NCBI GenBank assembly: GCA_026129905.1
Contig: JAHCHE010000033.1
Location: 1-64,000 of the forward strand
DNA: 64,000 bases
Direction: 5' to 3'
DNA from: Bryobacteraceae bacterium
GTDB lineage: Bacteria; Acidobacteriota; Terriglobia; Bryobacterales; Bryobacteraceae
The notes under the pieces are model-generated. The model searched no databases and was not told the DNA's origin. It worked only from the letters and a program-made list of their open reading frames with translations. The stretch's first letter is position 1. Each line of letters begins with the position of its first letter. Made by a program: the position numbers and the translations under genes. Below, in pieces: positions 1 to 10,608 of the stretch.

Positions 1-95
1 GCCAGCTCGGCATCGACCCCAAGCGCCTCGACGTCCCCGGCCGCAAACGCCTCGAAATCGACTACGGCAAGCCCATCCGCGAAATCCTCGCCTGA
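1..95 (+). CDS. C-terminal end of an unidentified protein (clipped by window edge)
   Basis: An open frame runs in from the left edge and stops with TGA at 93-95, giving about 30 residues that end in GKPIREILA. The fragment has normal codon usage for the window, with GC-rich third positions. It is too short to assign to a family. Confidence 0.5.
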   Translation, partial: QLGIDPKRLDVPGRKRLEIDYGKPIREILA

Positions 96-119
96 GGCGC
101 CGGCCGCAGTGTTTACCGC

Positions 120-368
120 GTGAACTGGTTTCAGCCGCGTCGAGCGAGGGCTCAGTTCCGCGCCGCGGACGCGCGGCGCCATTCCAAGAAGGTGTTCGAC
201 AGCCACGACCCGGTTGCTCTGCCAAGCATGGACCGTGAGCGCTGGTCCCAGGTGGTAATGGGTGAGAGCTACACGCCCGACTTTTCGACCACCGAACAGC
301 TTGCGCAGCGGGTGGAGTTCCCAGAACCACTTGCCCACAGCCTGGCCTTCCGGCTCGAAGTCGAGTAA
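120..368 (+). CDS. small hypothetical protein, 82 aa
   Basis: An 82-codon frame starts with GTG, 24 bases after the preceding stop. The product is Arg-rich at the N-terminus and acidic at the C-terminus, with no signal peptide, membrane segment or motif I recognise. No clear Shine-Dalgarno sequence precedes the GTG. It could be a real small gene, a remnant, or chance. It is reported because nothing else occupies this stretch and no gene lies opposite it. Confidence 0.3.
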   Translation: MNWFQPRRARAQFRAADARRHSKKVFDSHDPVALPSMDRERWSQVVMGESYTPDFSTTEQLAQRVEFPEPLAHSLAFRLEVE

Positions 369-400
369 GCCCGGGCCCGCTGGAAAACAGGAGCTTCCGC

Positions 401-904
401 CTACTCCTCGAACAGGGCGCTAACCGGCACAACGATCTGCGGGTTCTCCGTCCGCAGTTCGTGAACTTCGTGCATTCCTTCGCGAGTCCACCGGAAGGCT
501 TGGCGGGTCGCCGGGTCGAGGAGCCAAACGTAGGCCACGCCGAATGCGAGATAGTCGTTGACGCGCTCACGCACCCGCGCCAGCCGGTCGTCCGGCGACA
601 AGACTTCAATGCAGGCAAAAGGCGGCGTGCGGAAGACTTGCTCTTTCGGACGTCCGCCGAGGGTGATGCAGACGTCCGGGATTCGGAACCGGGTCGGAGA
701 AACCTGGACGCGCTGCTCCACGACAACGTAGACGCCCCATTCTTTCTGGTGACTGCGAAGGTAAGCCGCGGTGGCGGTCTGAAGTTCCGCGTGGTCGTTC
801 TCTCCCAAATTCCGCTCCTCGATGACCCCATCGATGTAGTCGCAGTCGGGCTGGTAGGTGGTGTTGAGGTATTCTTCGATGCTGACCAGCGCGCCGGTTG
901 CCAT
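401..904 (-). CDS. Uma2 family (DUF820) restriction-endonuclease-fold protein
   Basis: This 167-residue protein has the typical Uma2 layout. An N-terminal SIEEYL segment is followed by DYIDGVIEERN, then a central strand RIPDVCI with the metal-binding Asp, then a CIEVLSPDD strand, and a C-terminal part with YVWLLDP. The predicted fold is a PD-(D/E)XK nuclease with a D...ExL pattern. Uma2 genes are abundant in Acidobacteriota, Cyanobacteria and Chloroflexi, and their cellular role is unsettled. The gene stands alone; the next gene downstream in the same orientation is separate. Family assignment is confident, biological role is not. Confidence 0.85.
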   Translation of the reverse strand: MATGALVSIEEYLNTTYQPDCDYIDGVIEERNLGENDHAELQTATAAYLRSHQKEWGVYVVVEQRVQVSPTRFRIPDVCITLGGRPKEQVFRTPPFACIEVLSPDDRLARVRERVNDYLAFGVAYVWLLDPATRQAFRWTREGMHEVHELRTENPQIVVPVSALFEE

Positions 905-980
905 AGTCCATCCGCGGCGATGCCGCCCTACGTCTCAATATAACCGTTCTCTGGCGAGGGCGACCCGCGAAGAAGGGCGG

Positions 981-2150
981 TCAGCAGTAGGCAGGAATCC
1001 CCGTTACACGTTCGCCAATGATCAGCGCGTGGATGTGATCCGTGCCCTCGTACGTCTTGACGGTCTCAAGGTTGGCCAGGTGGCGCATCACCGGGTATTC
1101 GTCCATGATGCCGTTGGCGCCGAGCAGGTCGCGGCTGAGCCGCGCGCACTCCAGCGCGATGGCCACGTTGTTGCGCTTGAGCATGGAAATATGAGCCGCT
1201 TCGGCGCGCTGCCCGTCCTTGATTCTACCGACCTGAACGGCGAGCAGTTGGGCCTTGGTGATTTCCGTAATCATCCAGGCGAGCTTTTCCTGGACAAGCT
1301 GGTGGGAGGCAATCGGCCTGTCGTTGAACTGCTTCCGCACAAGGGCGTACTGGCGGGCCGTCTCGTAGCAGTCCATGGCCGCGCCGATGGCGCCCCAGCC
1401 GATGCCGTAACGGGCCTGCGTCAGGCAGCTCAGCGCCGTCTTCAAACCCACCGCGCCGGGCAGCGCGTTTTCGGCCGGGACGCGGCAATCCTGAAACGAG
1501 AGACTGGAGGTTACCGAAGCGCGCATCGACAGCTTTCCGTGGATGTCCGAACTGGAATACCCTTTCGTACCTTTCTCGACGAGGAACCCCCTCACCCGCC
1601 CGTCCCCACGCGCGAAGACCACCGCGAGATCGGCGGCGGAACCGTTGGTGATCCAGGTTTTCTCGCCGTTCAGCACCCAGTCGCCGCCGTCGGACCGGGC
1701 TGTGGTCAACATGCCGCCGGGGTTGGAGCCGAAGCCGGGTTCGGTAAGGCCGAAGCATCCGATCGCCTCGCCGGAGGCCAGTTTCGGCAGCCAGCGCTGC
1801 TTCTGTTCCTCCGAACCGTAGGTGAGGATGGGATACATCACCAGCGCGCCCTGGACGGAAACGAAGCTGCGCACGCCGGAATCGCCGCGCTCCAACTCCT
1901 GCATGATGAGACCGTACTCGACGTTGCTCATGCCGGCGCAGCCGTAGCCTTCCAGGTTCGCCCCGAAGAAGCCCAGTTCGCCCATCTGCCGGATGAGGTG
2001 GGAGGGGAAAACGCCGTCGCGATAGCAACCGCGAATCACCGGGACGACGTTGTCCTCGACGAAGGCGCGCGCGGTCTGCCGCACCATCAGTTCCTCTTCG
2101 CTGAACAGCGAGTCGATCATCATGTAGTCCACGCCGCGGAAGCCTGCCAT
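981..2150 (-). CDS. gcdH: glutaryl-CoA dehydrogenase-like acyl-CoA dehydrogenase
   Basis: This is an FAD-dependent acyl-CoA dehydrogenase of about 389 residues, closest in sequence feel to glutaryl-CoA dehydrogenase (oxidative decarboxylation of glutaryl-CoA in Lys/Trp/aromatic catabolism). Supporting motifs are CFGLTEPGFGSNP (flavin-binding loop), KTWITNGS, ARYGIGWGAIGAA and LLGANGI. The C-terminal TYEGTDHIHALI places the catalytic Glu at about residue 368, the position used by GCDH. The frame stays open far upstream, but homology begins near the ATG at 2148-2150; another ATG lies at 2160-2162. It is divergent from the flavoprotein gene at 2262. The exact acyl-CoA substrate is inferred, not shown. 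Confidence 0.85.
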   Translation of the reverse strand: MAGFRGVDYMMIDSLFSEEELMVRQTARAFVEDNVVPVIRGCYRDGVFPSHLIRQMGELGFFGANLEGYGCAGMSNVEYGLIMQELERGDSGVRSFVSVQGALVMYPILTYGSEEQKQRWLPKLASGEAIGCFGLTEPGFGSNPGGMLTTARSDGGDWVLNGEKTWITNGSAADLAVVFARGDGRVRGFLVEKGTKGYSSSDIHGKLSMRASVTSSLSFQDCRVPAENALPGAVGLKTALSCLTQARYGIGWGAIGAAMDCYETARQYALVRKQFNDRPIASHQLVQEKLAWMITEITKAQLLAVQVGRIKDGQRAEAAHISMLKRNNVAIALECARLSRDLLGANGIMDEYPVMRHLANLETVKTYEGTDHIHALIIGERVTGIPAYC

Positions 2151-2261
2151 AGCACTTCCCATGTTACCCGCGGAGCGGACCGACGGGTCCGATAGGGCCC
2201 GGCCGCCGCACTGCCGGTCCCCGGCGGCCTTGCGGCGGTACAATCGCGCCAGGAGGGGACC

Positions 2262-3653
2262 TTGACCGCAACCACATCGCGCTATGACGCCATTATTATC
2301 GGCACGGGCCAGGGAGGCGTCCCGCTGGCGCACGCGTTGGCCGGGGCCGGGAAACGAACGGCGATCGTCGAAAAAGAACACGTGGGCGGCAGTTGCATCA
2401 ATGAAGGTTGCACGCCGACCAAGACAATGGCCGCCAGCGCGCGGGTCGCGTACCTGGCGCGCCGCGCCGCCGATTACGGGGTGGAGACCGGCGGCGTGGG
2501 CGTCCGCATGGAGAAGGTGCGCGAGCGGAAGCGGGCCATCGTCGAGCAGTTCCGCGACGGCGGGCGCAAGCGCCTGGAGACGAACGAAGGCGTGGACCTG
2601 GTGTTCGGTCACGCGGAGTTCAGCGGTCCAGGAATGGTACAGGTGCGCGAGTCCGGCGGGCATACGCGCGAACTCGAGGCCGAGTGGATCGTGATCAACA
2701 CGGGCGGCCGGCCGGCCGTTCCCGCCGTCGCGGGCATCGAGCGCGTTCCGATGCTGACCAATCGCACCATCATGGAACTCGATCGCGTCCCGGACCATCT
2801 GGTCGTCATCGGCGGCGGCTATATCGGCGTCGAGTTCGCCCAGATGTTCCGCCGGTTCGGCTCCGCGGTGACGCTGGTTCACACCCACGAGCGGCTTCTG
2901 GCCAGGGAGGACCAGGACGTGGCCGAAGAAGTGGCGAAGATTCTCGGCGAAGACGGCATCCGGTTGCACCTGGGGTCGCGCCCCCGCAAAGTCGAGGCCC
3001 AGGACGGCGGGATTCTCCTTGAAGTGGACGGCCCGCGAGGAACGGAGCGGGTGGAAGGCACGCACCTGTTGGCGGCCGCGGGACGGACGCCGAACACGGA
3101 CGGCCTGGGGCTCGAGCGTGCGGGCGTGACGATGGACAAGCGCGGCTTCATTCCCGTCAACGAGCGGCTGGAGACGAACGTCGCGGGTATCTGGGCGATC
3201 GGCGACGTGAACGGCGGTCCGGCCTTCACGCACATCTCGTACGACGATTTCCGTATCCTTCGCGCCAACCTGTTGGAGGGCGGGAAGGCGACCACCACCG
3301 GGCGGCTTGTGCCCTACACGGTTTTTATGGATCCCCAACTCGGCCGCGTGGGGATGAGCGAAACGGAGGCGGCTCGCGGCGGGCGCCAGGTCCGGGTGGC
3401 GAAGATGCCGATGTCGCGCGTGGCGAGGGCGCTCGAAATGGACGAGCCGCGCGGGCTGATGAAAGCGGTGGTGGACGCGGAGTCGAGCCAGATTCTCGGC
3501 GTGGCGGTGCTGGGCGTCGAAGGAGGCGAGATCATGTCCGCCCTGCAAGTGGCGATGATGGCGAAGCTTCCTTATCAGCAGCTTCGCGACGGCATCTTCG
3601 CGCACCCGACCCTGGCCGAATCGCTGAACAACTTGTTCGCAGCCCTGGACTGA
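2262..3653 (+). CDS. FAD-dependent pyridine nucleotide-disulfide oxidoreductase (mercuric reductase/lipoamide dehydrogenase family)
   Basis: This is a 463-residue class I disulfide reductase. The FAD-binding motif IIIGTGQGG lies at residues 11-19. A redox-active disulfide, Cys45-x4-Cys50, sits in [14 protein letters not shown] second Rossmann motif, [13 protein letters not shown], binds NAD(P)H, and AIGDVNGG marks the second FAD-contact region. The C-terminal dimerisation domain carries the HPTLAE His-Glu pair. It lacks the N-terminal heavy-metal domain and the C-terminal Cys pair of true MerA, so it is best called a generic family member. TTG is the start because AGGAGGGG (2251-2258) precedes it at good spacing and the Rossmann fold begins eight residues later. 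Confidence 0.85.
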   Translation: MTATTSRYDAIIIGTGQGGVPLAHALAGAGKRTAIVEKEHVGGSCINEGCTPTKTMAASARVAYLARRAADYGVETGGVGVRMEKVRERKRAIVEQFRDGGRKRLETNEGVDLVFGHAEFSGPGMVQVRESGGHTRELEAEWIVINTGGRPAVPAVAGIERVPMLTNRTIMELDRVPDHLVVIGGGYIGVEFAQMFRRFGSAVTLVHTHERLLAREDQDVAEEVAKILGEDGIRLHLGSRPRKVEAQDGGILLEVDGPRGTERVEGTHLLAAAGRTPNTDGLGLERAGVTMDKRGFIPVNERLETNVAGIWAIGDVNGGPAFTHISYDDFRILRANLLEGGKATTTGRLVPYTVFMDPQLGRVGMSETEAARGGRQVRVAKMPMSRVARALEMDEPRGLMKAVVDAESSQILGVAVLGVEGGEIMSALQVAMMAKLPYQQLRDGIFAHPTLAESLNNLFAALD

Positions 3654-3712
3654 CCGGCGGGGCCGATCGGAAGAACGAGGAACGAAACGGCAGCGCCGCC
3701 CGTAGTACAACC

Positions 3713-5557
<1,845 letters not shown>

Positions 5558-5562
5558 GCGTC

Positions 5563-5611
5563 CTTGACAACAAGGTCAAACCATTAGTACGATGATGTCA
5601 AGGTTGTTAAG
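5563..5611. promoter_or_regulatory. promoter and inverted-repeat operator of the PIN module
   Basis: A TTGACA -35 box lies at 5564-5569 and TACGAT at 5588-5593, separated by 18 bases. The -35 is embedded in the left arm of an imperfect inverted repeat, CTTGACAAC (5563-5571) and GTTGTTAAG (5603-5611), whose right arm ends two bases before the ATG at 5614. A second partial palindrome, TTGAC...GTCAA, overlaps the left arm. The placement would let a bound protein block both the promoter and the ribosome-binding region, as expected for autoregulated toxin-antitoxin operons. Regulatory function is inferred. Confidence 0.55.
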
Positions 5612-5613
5612 TT

Positions 5614-6114
5614 ATGTCTTTGACACAGGACGCTCTCAGGACCAAGGTCGCCGATGAAGTGTTCATTGCGACCGCTCTTCTCCATCGCGAGAATCCCGAT
5701 AGGGAGGATTTCACGATCAGCGAGATCGTAGCGCGGGCCGAAAGGGAGGATCTCTTCGGCAAACTACGCCCCGGCGTTCGGGTGCATGCCACTCTGCACT
5801 GCGTCGCGAACTTGGCGCCCAACCCGGGGCGCTATCGGATGTTGTATGCGACCGACCGTCACACGCGGCGCCTGCTGCGATCAACCGATGACGTTCATCC
5901 GAAGAGAACCGGCAAGACCTGGCCGGAACCTGAAGACTTACCGGCGCAATATCAGGAACTCATCGCCTGGGCGAAGCAGCGATATGGAAAAGACAGTCCG
6001 CCCTCGATGCGGTGGATAGATGGGATTTTCCACCTGCGCGGAATGGGGCGGCAATTGTGGGAAGGCGAGGACCCGGACGAGTACGTGAGGAAGCTCCGCG
6101 AGAACTGGGGATGA
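5614..6114 (+). CDS. uncharacterised partner protein of PIN toxin (candidate antitoxin)
   Basis: This 166-residue protein is of a family I cannot name. The N-terminal 80 residues look like a winged-helix DNA-binding region: predicted helices around FTISEIVARAERED, then RVHATLHCVAN. A distinctive segment, PNPGRYRMLYAT, follows. The C-terminal part includes WAKQRYG and ends EDPDEYVRKLRENWG. It is translationally coupled to the PIN-domain gene by an ATGA overlap and preceded by an autoregulation-style operator. This supports an antitoxin role, although it is longer than typical VapB antitoxins and shares no AbrB, RHH or Phd motif. It could instead be a DNA-binding protein unrelated to toxin control. 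Confidence 0.7.
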   Translation: MSLTQDALRTKVADEVFIATALLHRENPDREDFTISEIVARAEREDLFGKLRPGVRVHATLHCVANLAPNPGRYRMLYATDRHTRRLLRSTDDVHPKRTGKTWPEPEDLPAQYQELIAWAKQRYGKDSPPSMRWIDGIFHLRGMGRQLWEGEDPDEYVRKLRENWG

Positions 6115-6536
6115 GCAGGATCTTCTTTGATACCAATCTGTTCATCTATCTGCTCGAGGATCGTGGCGAGCGCGGCGCGAGAGTGAACGGGATCGTCGAA
6201 CGCATATCGGAGCGACGGGACGAACTCCTCACGTCCACTCTCACCCTGGCTGAGGTTCTGGTGAAGCCGCTGTCAGTCGGCGACAACGATTGGGCAGACC
6301 GCTATGAGAAACTGCTGAACACGCCGGGGGTGGTAATGCTCACATTTGATCGCCCCGCCGCCAGGATCTACGCGCTTTTGCGGCGGGACAGGACGCTGGC
6401 GCCTCCGGATGCGATACAACTCGCGTGCGCTGCCAGCGCGCGGTGCGACCTGTTCATAACCAACGATGAGCGCCTGAGCCGGAGGACCGTTCCGGGCATC
6501 CAATTCATCACGTCGCTGGAGCGGGCGCCGGTTTAA
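6111..6536 (+). CDS. PIN domain ribonuclease, VapC-like toxin
   Basis: This is a 141-residue PIN-domain protein. The acidic active-site set is visible: Asp7 in IFFDTNLFIYL, Glu in TLAEVLVKP (about residue 48), Asp in APPDAIQLA (about residue 101) and Asp in FITNDERL (about residue 120). VapC-type enzymes use these residues with Mg2+ or Mn2+ to cleave RNA. ATG at 6111 overlaps the stop of the preceding gene (ATGA); a longer frame upstream overlaps the partner gene and has no homology. Operon structure and gene order (partner first, PIN second) match type II toxin-antitoxin modules. Confidence 0.85.
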   Translation: MSRIFFDTNLFIYLLEDRGERGARVNGIVERISERRDELLTSTLTLAEVLVKPLSVGDNDWADRYEKLLNTPGVVMLTFDRPAARIYALLRRDRTLAPPDAIQLACAASARCDLFITNDERLSRRTVPGIQFITSLERAPV

Positions 6537-6616
6537 CTAATCCGTGAGTAAAACACGGCGCAAGACCACCGCTACCACCATGTGATCTGGCGGCGCTGAA
6601 TGCTCCACCTAGCCGG

Positions 6617-8275
6617 CTACTTCTTCCGCCCGATGGCCCATTCGCTGAAGGGCGAGCGGACGCCGCGGATGTTCACGTTCAGCAGGTACGGTTTGTCGGA
6701 ATCGAGCGCCCGCTTGAAGGCCGGCGCCACCTGGCCGGGATTGTCGATGGTTTCTCCATCGCCGCCGAAGCCTTTCATCACCAGGTCGTAGCGCGTGGGG
6801 AGAAGCTCGCAGGCGACGGTGGTGCCCTGGCCCGCGCTTTGGAGTTCCCGTTCGACGCCCCAGGCCGCGTCGTTTCCGACCACAACGATTACCGGCAGCT
6901 TGTGGCGCACCATGGTGTCGAGTTCGGCGATGTAGAAGCCGAGCGAGCCGTCGCCGGTGATCATCACCACCTTCTCGTTCGGGTGGAAGAGCTGCATGCC
7001 GATGGCGTTCGGCAGTCCGGCGCCGATCGTCGCCAACGGACCCAGGCGGAGCCAGCGGTTGGGCCGCACGGCGGGAATCAGCGCGCGGCCCCAATGGACG
7101 CACTCGCCGCCGTCCCAGGAGAGCGGCGCGCCCCGCAGGAATTCGCGCGCGGCCCAGTAGAATGCCAGCGGGTGCATCGGCAGCGTTGGGTCGGCCGCGG
7201 CTTGCGCCAGTTCGTCCTGCCACTCGGATTCAAAGCCGCGCAACCGCCGGATCCACTCTTTGCGGGGCGCCCAGGGCTTGGCGCCGAGCGTCTGGACGAA
7301 CGCCGCCAGGGTTGCTTTGAGATCGCCGCAAAGTCCCAGCGCAAGGCTTCGGGCGTTGCCGAGTTCCTGGGGATGAATGTCCACCTGAATGAATTTCGCC
7401 TGCGGCGAGAACAGGCGGGCGCCGCCGAGCGACAGGCGCGAGTCGATCCGCTTGCCGAGCACCAGGATTGCGTCGGCTTCGGGAAACGCCCGCCGTACCG
7501 CTTTGTTAAGCGCGGCATCCCCGTAGCCAAAGACGTTCTCCCGGCTGTGGTCGGCCACGATGCCGCGAGCCAGCGTCATGCTGAAATACGGCAGCGAAGT
7601 CAGATCGAGGAATCGCTGCAATTGCTCGCCGGCGTCGGCCCACCAGACGCCACTGCCGCCGATGACCACTGGCCGTTCCGCTTTCATCAGGATCTCGAGC
7701 GCGCGGCCCACTTCGTGCGAGGCGGGGGCAAAGGCGGGATACCGAGCCGGCATGGGCATCGGCAACGGCGCATCCGTGCGCTCGGAGAACACGTCCACAG
7801 GTATCGACAGATGAACGGGACCCATCCGACCCGCGGTGGCTTCGGCGTACGCGCGGCCAAGCATGTAAGGAATCTGCGCGGCGCTCACAGGTTGCGCGGC
7901 CCACTTCACCACCGGCGCCGCCATGCCGACCTGGTCGACCACCTGAAAAAGCTGTCGCCCGGCAGGCGCCTGGGGCGCGGCGCCGCTGACCGCGATCAGC
8001 GGGCTGCCGGCCAGGTACGCCGTGGCGATGCCGGTCAGCGAATTGGTGTGCCCTGGCCCGCCGGTCACCAGGGAAAGCGCCGGCCGCCGCCGTAGGCGGG
8101 CGATGGCGTCGGCGGCGTGCGTCACGCCGGACTCGTGCCGCATGTCGATCAGCCGGACGCCGCGTTTCCAGGCGCACGACAGGACTTCATTCAAATGGTC
8201 CCCTACGAGGGTGAAGATCTCCGTGATCCCGAGCTTTTCAACCGATTCGACGAACAGTTCCGCTCCACTGGGCAT
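6617..8275 (-). CDS. thiamine diphosphate-dependent enzyme, acetolactate synthase-like
   Basis: This 552-residue protein has the three-domain layout of the ThDP decarboxylase/acetolactate synthase superfamily. The N-terminal domain carries the catalytic Glu48 in DMRHESGVTHAADA, followed by VTGGPGHTNS. The central domain contains PVVIGGSGVWW. The C-terminal domain has the ThDP/Mg motif GDGSLGFYI...VVGND. Acetolactate synthase, oxalyl-CoA decarboxylase, 2-hydroxyacyl-CoA lyase and benzoylformate decarboxylase share this plan. No regulatory subunit or branched-chain pathway gene is adjacent, which argues against a biosynthetic IlvB role. The substrate is unknown. It is divergent from galE, with 44 bases between start codons. 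Confidence 0.8.
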   Translation of the reverse strand: MPSGAELFVESVEKLGITEIFTLVGDHLNEVLSCAWKRGVRLIDMRHESGVTHAADAIARLRRRPALSLVTGGPGHTNSLTGIATAYLAGSPLIAVSGAAPQAPAGRQLFQVVDQVGMAAPVVKWAAQPVSAAQIPYMLGRAYAEATAGRMGPVHLSIPVDVFSERTDAPLPMPMPARYPAFAPASHEVGRALEILMKAERPVVIGGSGVWWADAGEQLQRFLDLTSLPYFSMTLARGIVADHSRENVFGYGDAALNKAVRRAFPEADAILVLGKRIDSRLSLGGARLFSPQAKFIQVDIHPQELGNARSLALGLCGDLKATLAAFVQTLGAKPWAPRKEWIRRLRGFESEWQDELAQAAADPTLPMHPLAFYWAAREFLRGAPLSWDGGECVHWGRALIPAVRPNRWLRLGPLATIGAGLPNAIGMQLFHPNEKVVMITGDGSLGFYIAELDTMVRHKLPVIVVVGNDAAWGVERELQSAGQGTTVACELLPTRYDLVMKGFGGDGETIDNPGQVAPAFKRALDSDKPYLLNVNIRGVRSPFSEWAIGRKK

Positions 8276-8319
8276 AATCGTTATGTCATCCTATTACATT
8301 CGGCCGCATCGATCTCGTC

Positions 8320-9300
8320 ATGCCCAAGATCCTGGTCACTGGAGGCGCCGGCTACATCGGCTCGCACACCGTTTATCACCTTTTGCGGGCCGGCTACGAC
8401 GCGGTCGTCGTAGACGATCTCTCGCGAGGCTACCGGCGCAACGTGGAGGCCGCGCGGCTGCGCGAATTCGATCTGCGCGACACCGAAAGGCTGACGCGCC
8501 TGTGCCGGGAGGAACAGTTCGACGCGGTGGTGCATTTCGCCGCGTTCATCGCGGTGGGCGAATCCATGCAGAAGCCGGAGATGTACTTCGGCAACAACGT
8601 CGGGGGCACGCTGTCGCTGCTGGAGGCGATGGAAGCAGCGGGAGTTCGCCGGCTGGTGTTTTCCTCGACGGCGGCCGTCTACGGGTTCCCGGAGCGCATC
8701 CCGATACCGGAAGACCACCCCTACGCGCCAGTGAGCCCGTACGGCGAATCGAAGCTGATGGTCGAGAAGATCCTGGGCTGGCTGGATCGATCGAGCGGCG
8801 TTCGCAGCATCGCGCTGCGGTACTTCAACGCCTGTGGGGCCGAGCCGGGCTCGGGACTTGGTGAGGAGCACGACCCGGAGACGCACCTGATCCCGCTGCT
8901 GTTCCGCGCCATGCAGACGGGGCAACCGGTCACCATATTCGGGGACGACTACGACACGCCGGACGGCACCTGCATCCGCGACTATATCCACGTCAGCGAC
9001 CTGGCGAGTGCCCACATCCTGGCGCTCGACGCGCTGATTGGCGGCGGCAAATCGGACGCGATGAACGTCGGGACCGGAGCGGGGCACAGCGTGCTGGAAG
9101 TGCTGCGGGCGGTGGAGCGCGTGACGGGCAGCAAGGTCCCCTGCGCGACTGGTCCGCGGCGGCAGGGCGATTCATCGGCGCTGGTAGCGGATTCGGGCAA
9201 ACTGCGGCGCACCCTGGGCTGGGCCCCGCGGTATCTGTCGCTGGACGAGATCGTCGCTACGGCGTGGGAATTCGAGAAGAATCGAGGAGGGAAACAATGA
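8320..9300 (+). CDS. galE: UDP-glucose 4-epimerase
   Basis: This is a 326-residue extended short-chain dehydrogenase. It has the NAD-binding motif VTGGAGYIGSH (residues 6-16), the catalytic SSTAAVYG Ser/Thr region, the Tyr-x3-Lys in SPYGESK, and the family signature RYFNACGA. GDDYDTPDGTCIRDYIHV is the classic GalE substrate-contact block. It interconverts UDP-glucose and UDP-galactose for the Leloir pathway or cell-surface polysaccharide. It is translationally coupled to the downstream amidohydrolase (ATGA at 9297-9300). Assignment is firm at family level; UDP-GlcNAc activity cannot be excluded. Confidence 0.92.
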   Translation: MPKILVTGGAGYIGSHTVYHLLRAGYDAVVVDDLSRGYRRNVEAARLREFDLRDTERLTRLCREEQFDAVVHFAAFIAVGESMQKPEMYFGNNVGGTLSLLEAMEAAGVRRLVFSSTAAVYGFPERIPIPEDHPYAPVSPYGESKLMVEKILGWLDRSSGVRSIALRYFNACGAEPGSGLGEEHDPETHLIPLLFRAMQTGQPVTIFGDDYDTPDGTCIRDYIHVSDLASAHILALDALIGGGKSDAMNVGTGAGHSVLEVLRAVERVTGSKVPCATGPRRQGDSSALVADSGKLRRTLGWAPRYLSLDEIVATAWEFEKNRGGKQ

Positions 9301-10592
9301 AGCTGGCGATAGCGGCTTTGTTTGCGGCTTCGGCGATGGGACAACCCGTATACGACCTGGTGTTGAAGGGCGGTCACGTGATCGACCCGAAGAACGGTCT
9401 GAGCGCGCGGCGGGATGTGGCGATCGCGGAGCGGAAGATCGCGGCGGTGGAAGAGAACATCGACCCGGCGAAAGCCCGGAAAGTGGTGGACGCTTCGTCG
9501 CTCCACGTCTCGCCGGGGCTTATCGACATTCACGTGCACATCTTTGCCGGGGAAGGTCCGGCGTACACGGGCCAGAACAGCGTTTTTCCCGACGACCACA
9601 GCTTTCGCAGCGGCGTCACCACCGTGGTAGACGCGGGCAGCACGGGCTGGCGGGGCTTTCCCGATTTCAAGCGTCGCACCATCGACCGCTCCAAGACGCG
9701 TGTGCTTTCACTGCTGAACATCGTCGGGAAAGGCATGGGCGGCAAGGTGGAGCAGGATACCAGCGACATGGATCCGAAAGCGACCGCCGAAGCCGCGATG
9801 AAGAACAAGGAGCACGTGGTCGGCATCAAGACCGCGCACTACTCCGGCCCGGACTGGACGGCGGTAGACCGGGCCGTCGAGGCCGGCAAGATCGCCAACA
9901 TGCCGATCATGGTCGATTTCGGGGACTTCCGCCCGGAGCGGCCGTTCCAGGAACTGGTGCTCAAGCACCTGCGTCCCGGCGATATCTACACGCACATGTT
10001 CCTGGCCCGGGTGCCGATGCTGGACGACGAGGGAAAGCTGGAGCCGTACCTGCTCGAGGCGCGCAAGCGGGGCGTTATTTTCGACGTTGGCCATGGCGGC
10101 GGCAGTTTCGTGTTCCGCCAGGCCGTGCCCGCCGTGCAACAGGGATTTTTGCCGGATTCCATCTCGACGGACCTGCACATTACGAGCATGAACGCCGGCA
10201 TGAAAGACATGCTGAACGTAATGTCGAAGTTCCTCAACATGGGCATGACGCTCGACGACGTCATCCTGCGCTCGACGTGGAACCCGGCCAAGGAGATCCG
10301 GCGTGAAGATCTCGGCCACCTGAGCGTCGGAGCGCCGGCGGACGTTTCCGTGCTGCGCGTCAGCGAGGGGCAGTTCGGCTTCGTCGACGTGAACGGCGCG
10401 CGAATGCGCGGCGACAAACTTTTGCTGGCGGAACTGACCGTCCGCGACGGCCGCGTAGTCTGGGACCGAAATGGAATCACCCGCGAGGATTGGACGAACC
10501 TGCCGAAGCACTACGGGCCGCAGGGCGACGATTCATGGGACGCCACGATCGGCCATCGCGAGGAAGGCGCGCGCGGCCGCCGGCGGAGGTGA
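9297..10592 (+). CDS. exported amidohydrolase/deacetylase family metallohydrolase
   Basis: This 431-residue protein opens with a short hydrophobic signal peptide (AIAALFAASAMG, cleavage near residue 15). The beta-sandwich LVLKGGHVIDPKNGL follows, then the metal motif GLIDIHVHIF. Further metal-ligand candidates are Lys in GIKTAHYSG and Asp in STDLH. The C-terminal ADVSVLRV...GDKLLLAELTVRDGRVVWDRNG closes the sandwich. The family includes periplasmic deacetylases and dihydroorotase-like enzymes. ATG overlaps the galE stop, and AGGAGGG lies just upstream. pyrE follows 16 bases downstream, but a role in pyrimidine synthesis is doubtful because the protein looks secreted. A related C-terminus lies at the right edge of this window. 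Confidence 0.8.
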   Translation: MKLAIAALFAASAMGQPVYDLVLKGGHVIDPKNGLSARRDVAIAERKIAAVEENIDPAKARKVVDASSLHVSPGLIDIHVHIFAGEGPAYTGQNSVFPDDHSFRSGVTTVVDAGSTGWRGFPDFKRRTIDRSKTRVLSLLNIVGKGMGGKVEQDTSDMDPKATAEAAMKNKEHVVGIKTAHYSGPDWTAVDRAVEAGKIANMPIMVDFGDFRPERPFQELVLKHLRPGDIYTHMFLARVPMLDDEGKLEPYLLEARKRGVIFDVGHGGGSFVFRQAVPAVQQGFLPDSISTDLHITSMNAGMKDMLNVMSKFLNMGMTLDDVILRSTWNPAKEIRREDLGHLSVGAPADVSVLRVSEGQFGFVDVNGARMRGDKLLLAELTVRDGRVVWDRNGITREDWTNLPKHYGPQGDDSWDATIGHREEGARGRRRR

Positions 10593-10608
10593 CGGGCGCG
10601 GGATTTCC

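Noticed and set aside
2262-3653. Calling the flavoprotein a true mercuric reductase (merA)
   Set aside because: The N-terminal heavy-metal domain and C-terminal cysteine pair needed for mercury are absent, and no mer genes are nearby.
981-3710. 909-codon minus-strand frame joining the acyl-CoA dehydrogenase with sequence upstream
   Set aside because: The N-terminal ~510 codons are antisense to the flavoprotein gene and rich in Arg/His. The dehydrogenase family starts near 2150, so this is a run-on frame and not a fusion.
6617-8275. Calling the ThDP enzyme acetolactate synthase (ilvB)
   Set aside because: Its motifs fit the whole superfamily equally, and no regulatory subunit or branched-chain gene is adjacent.
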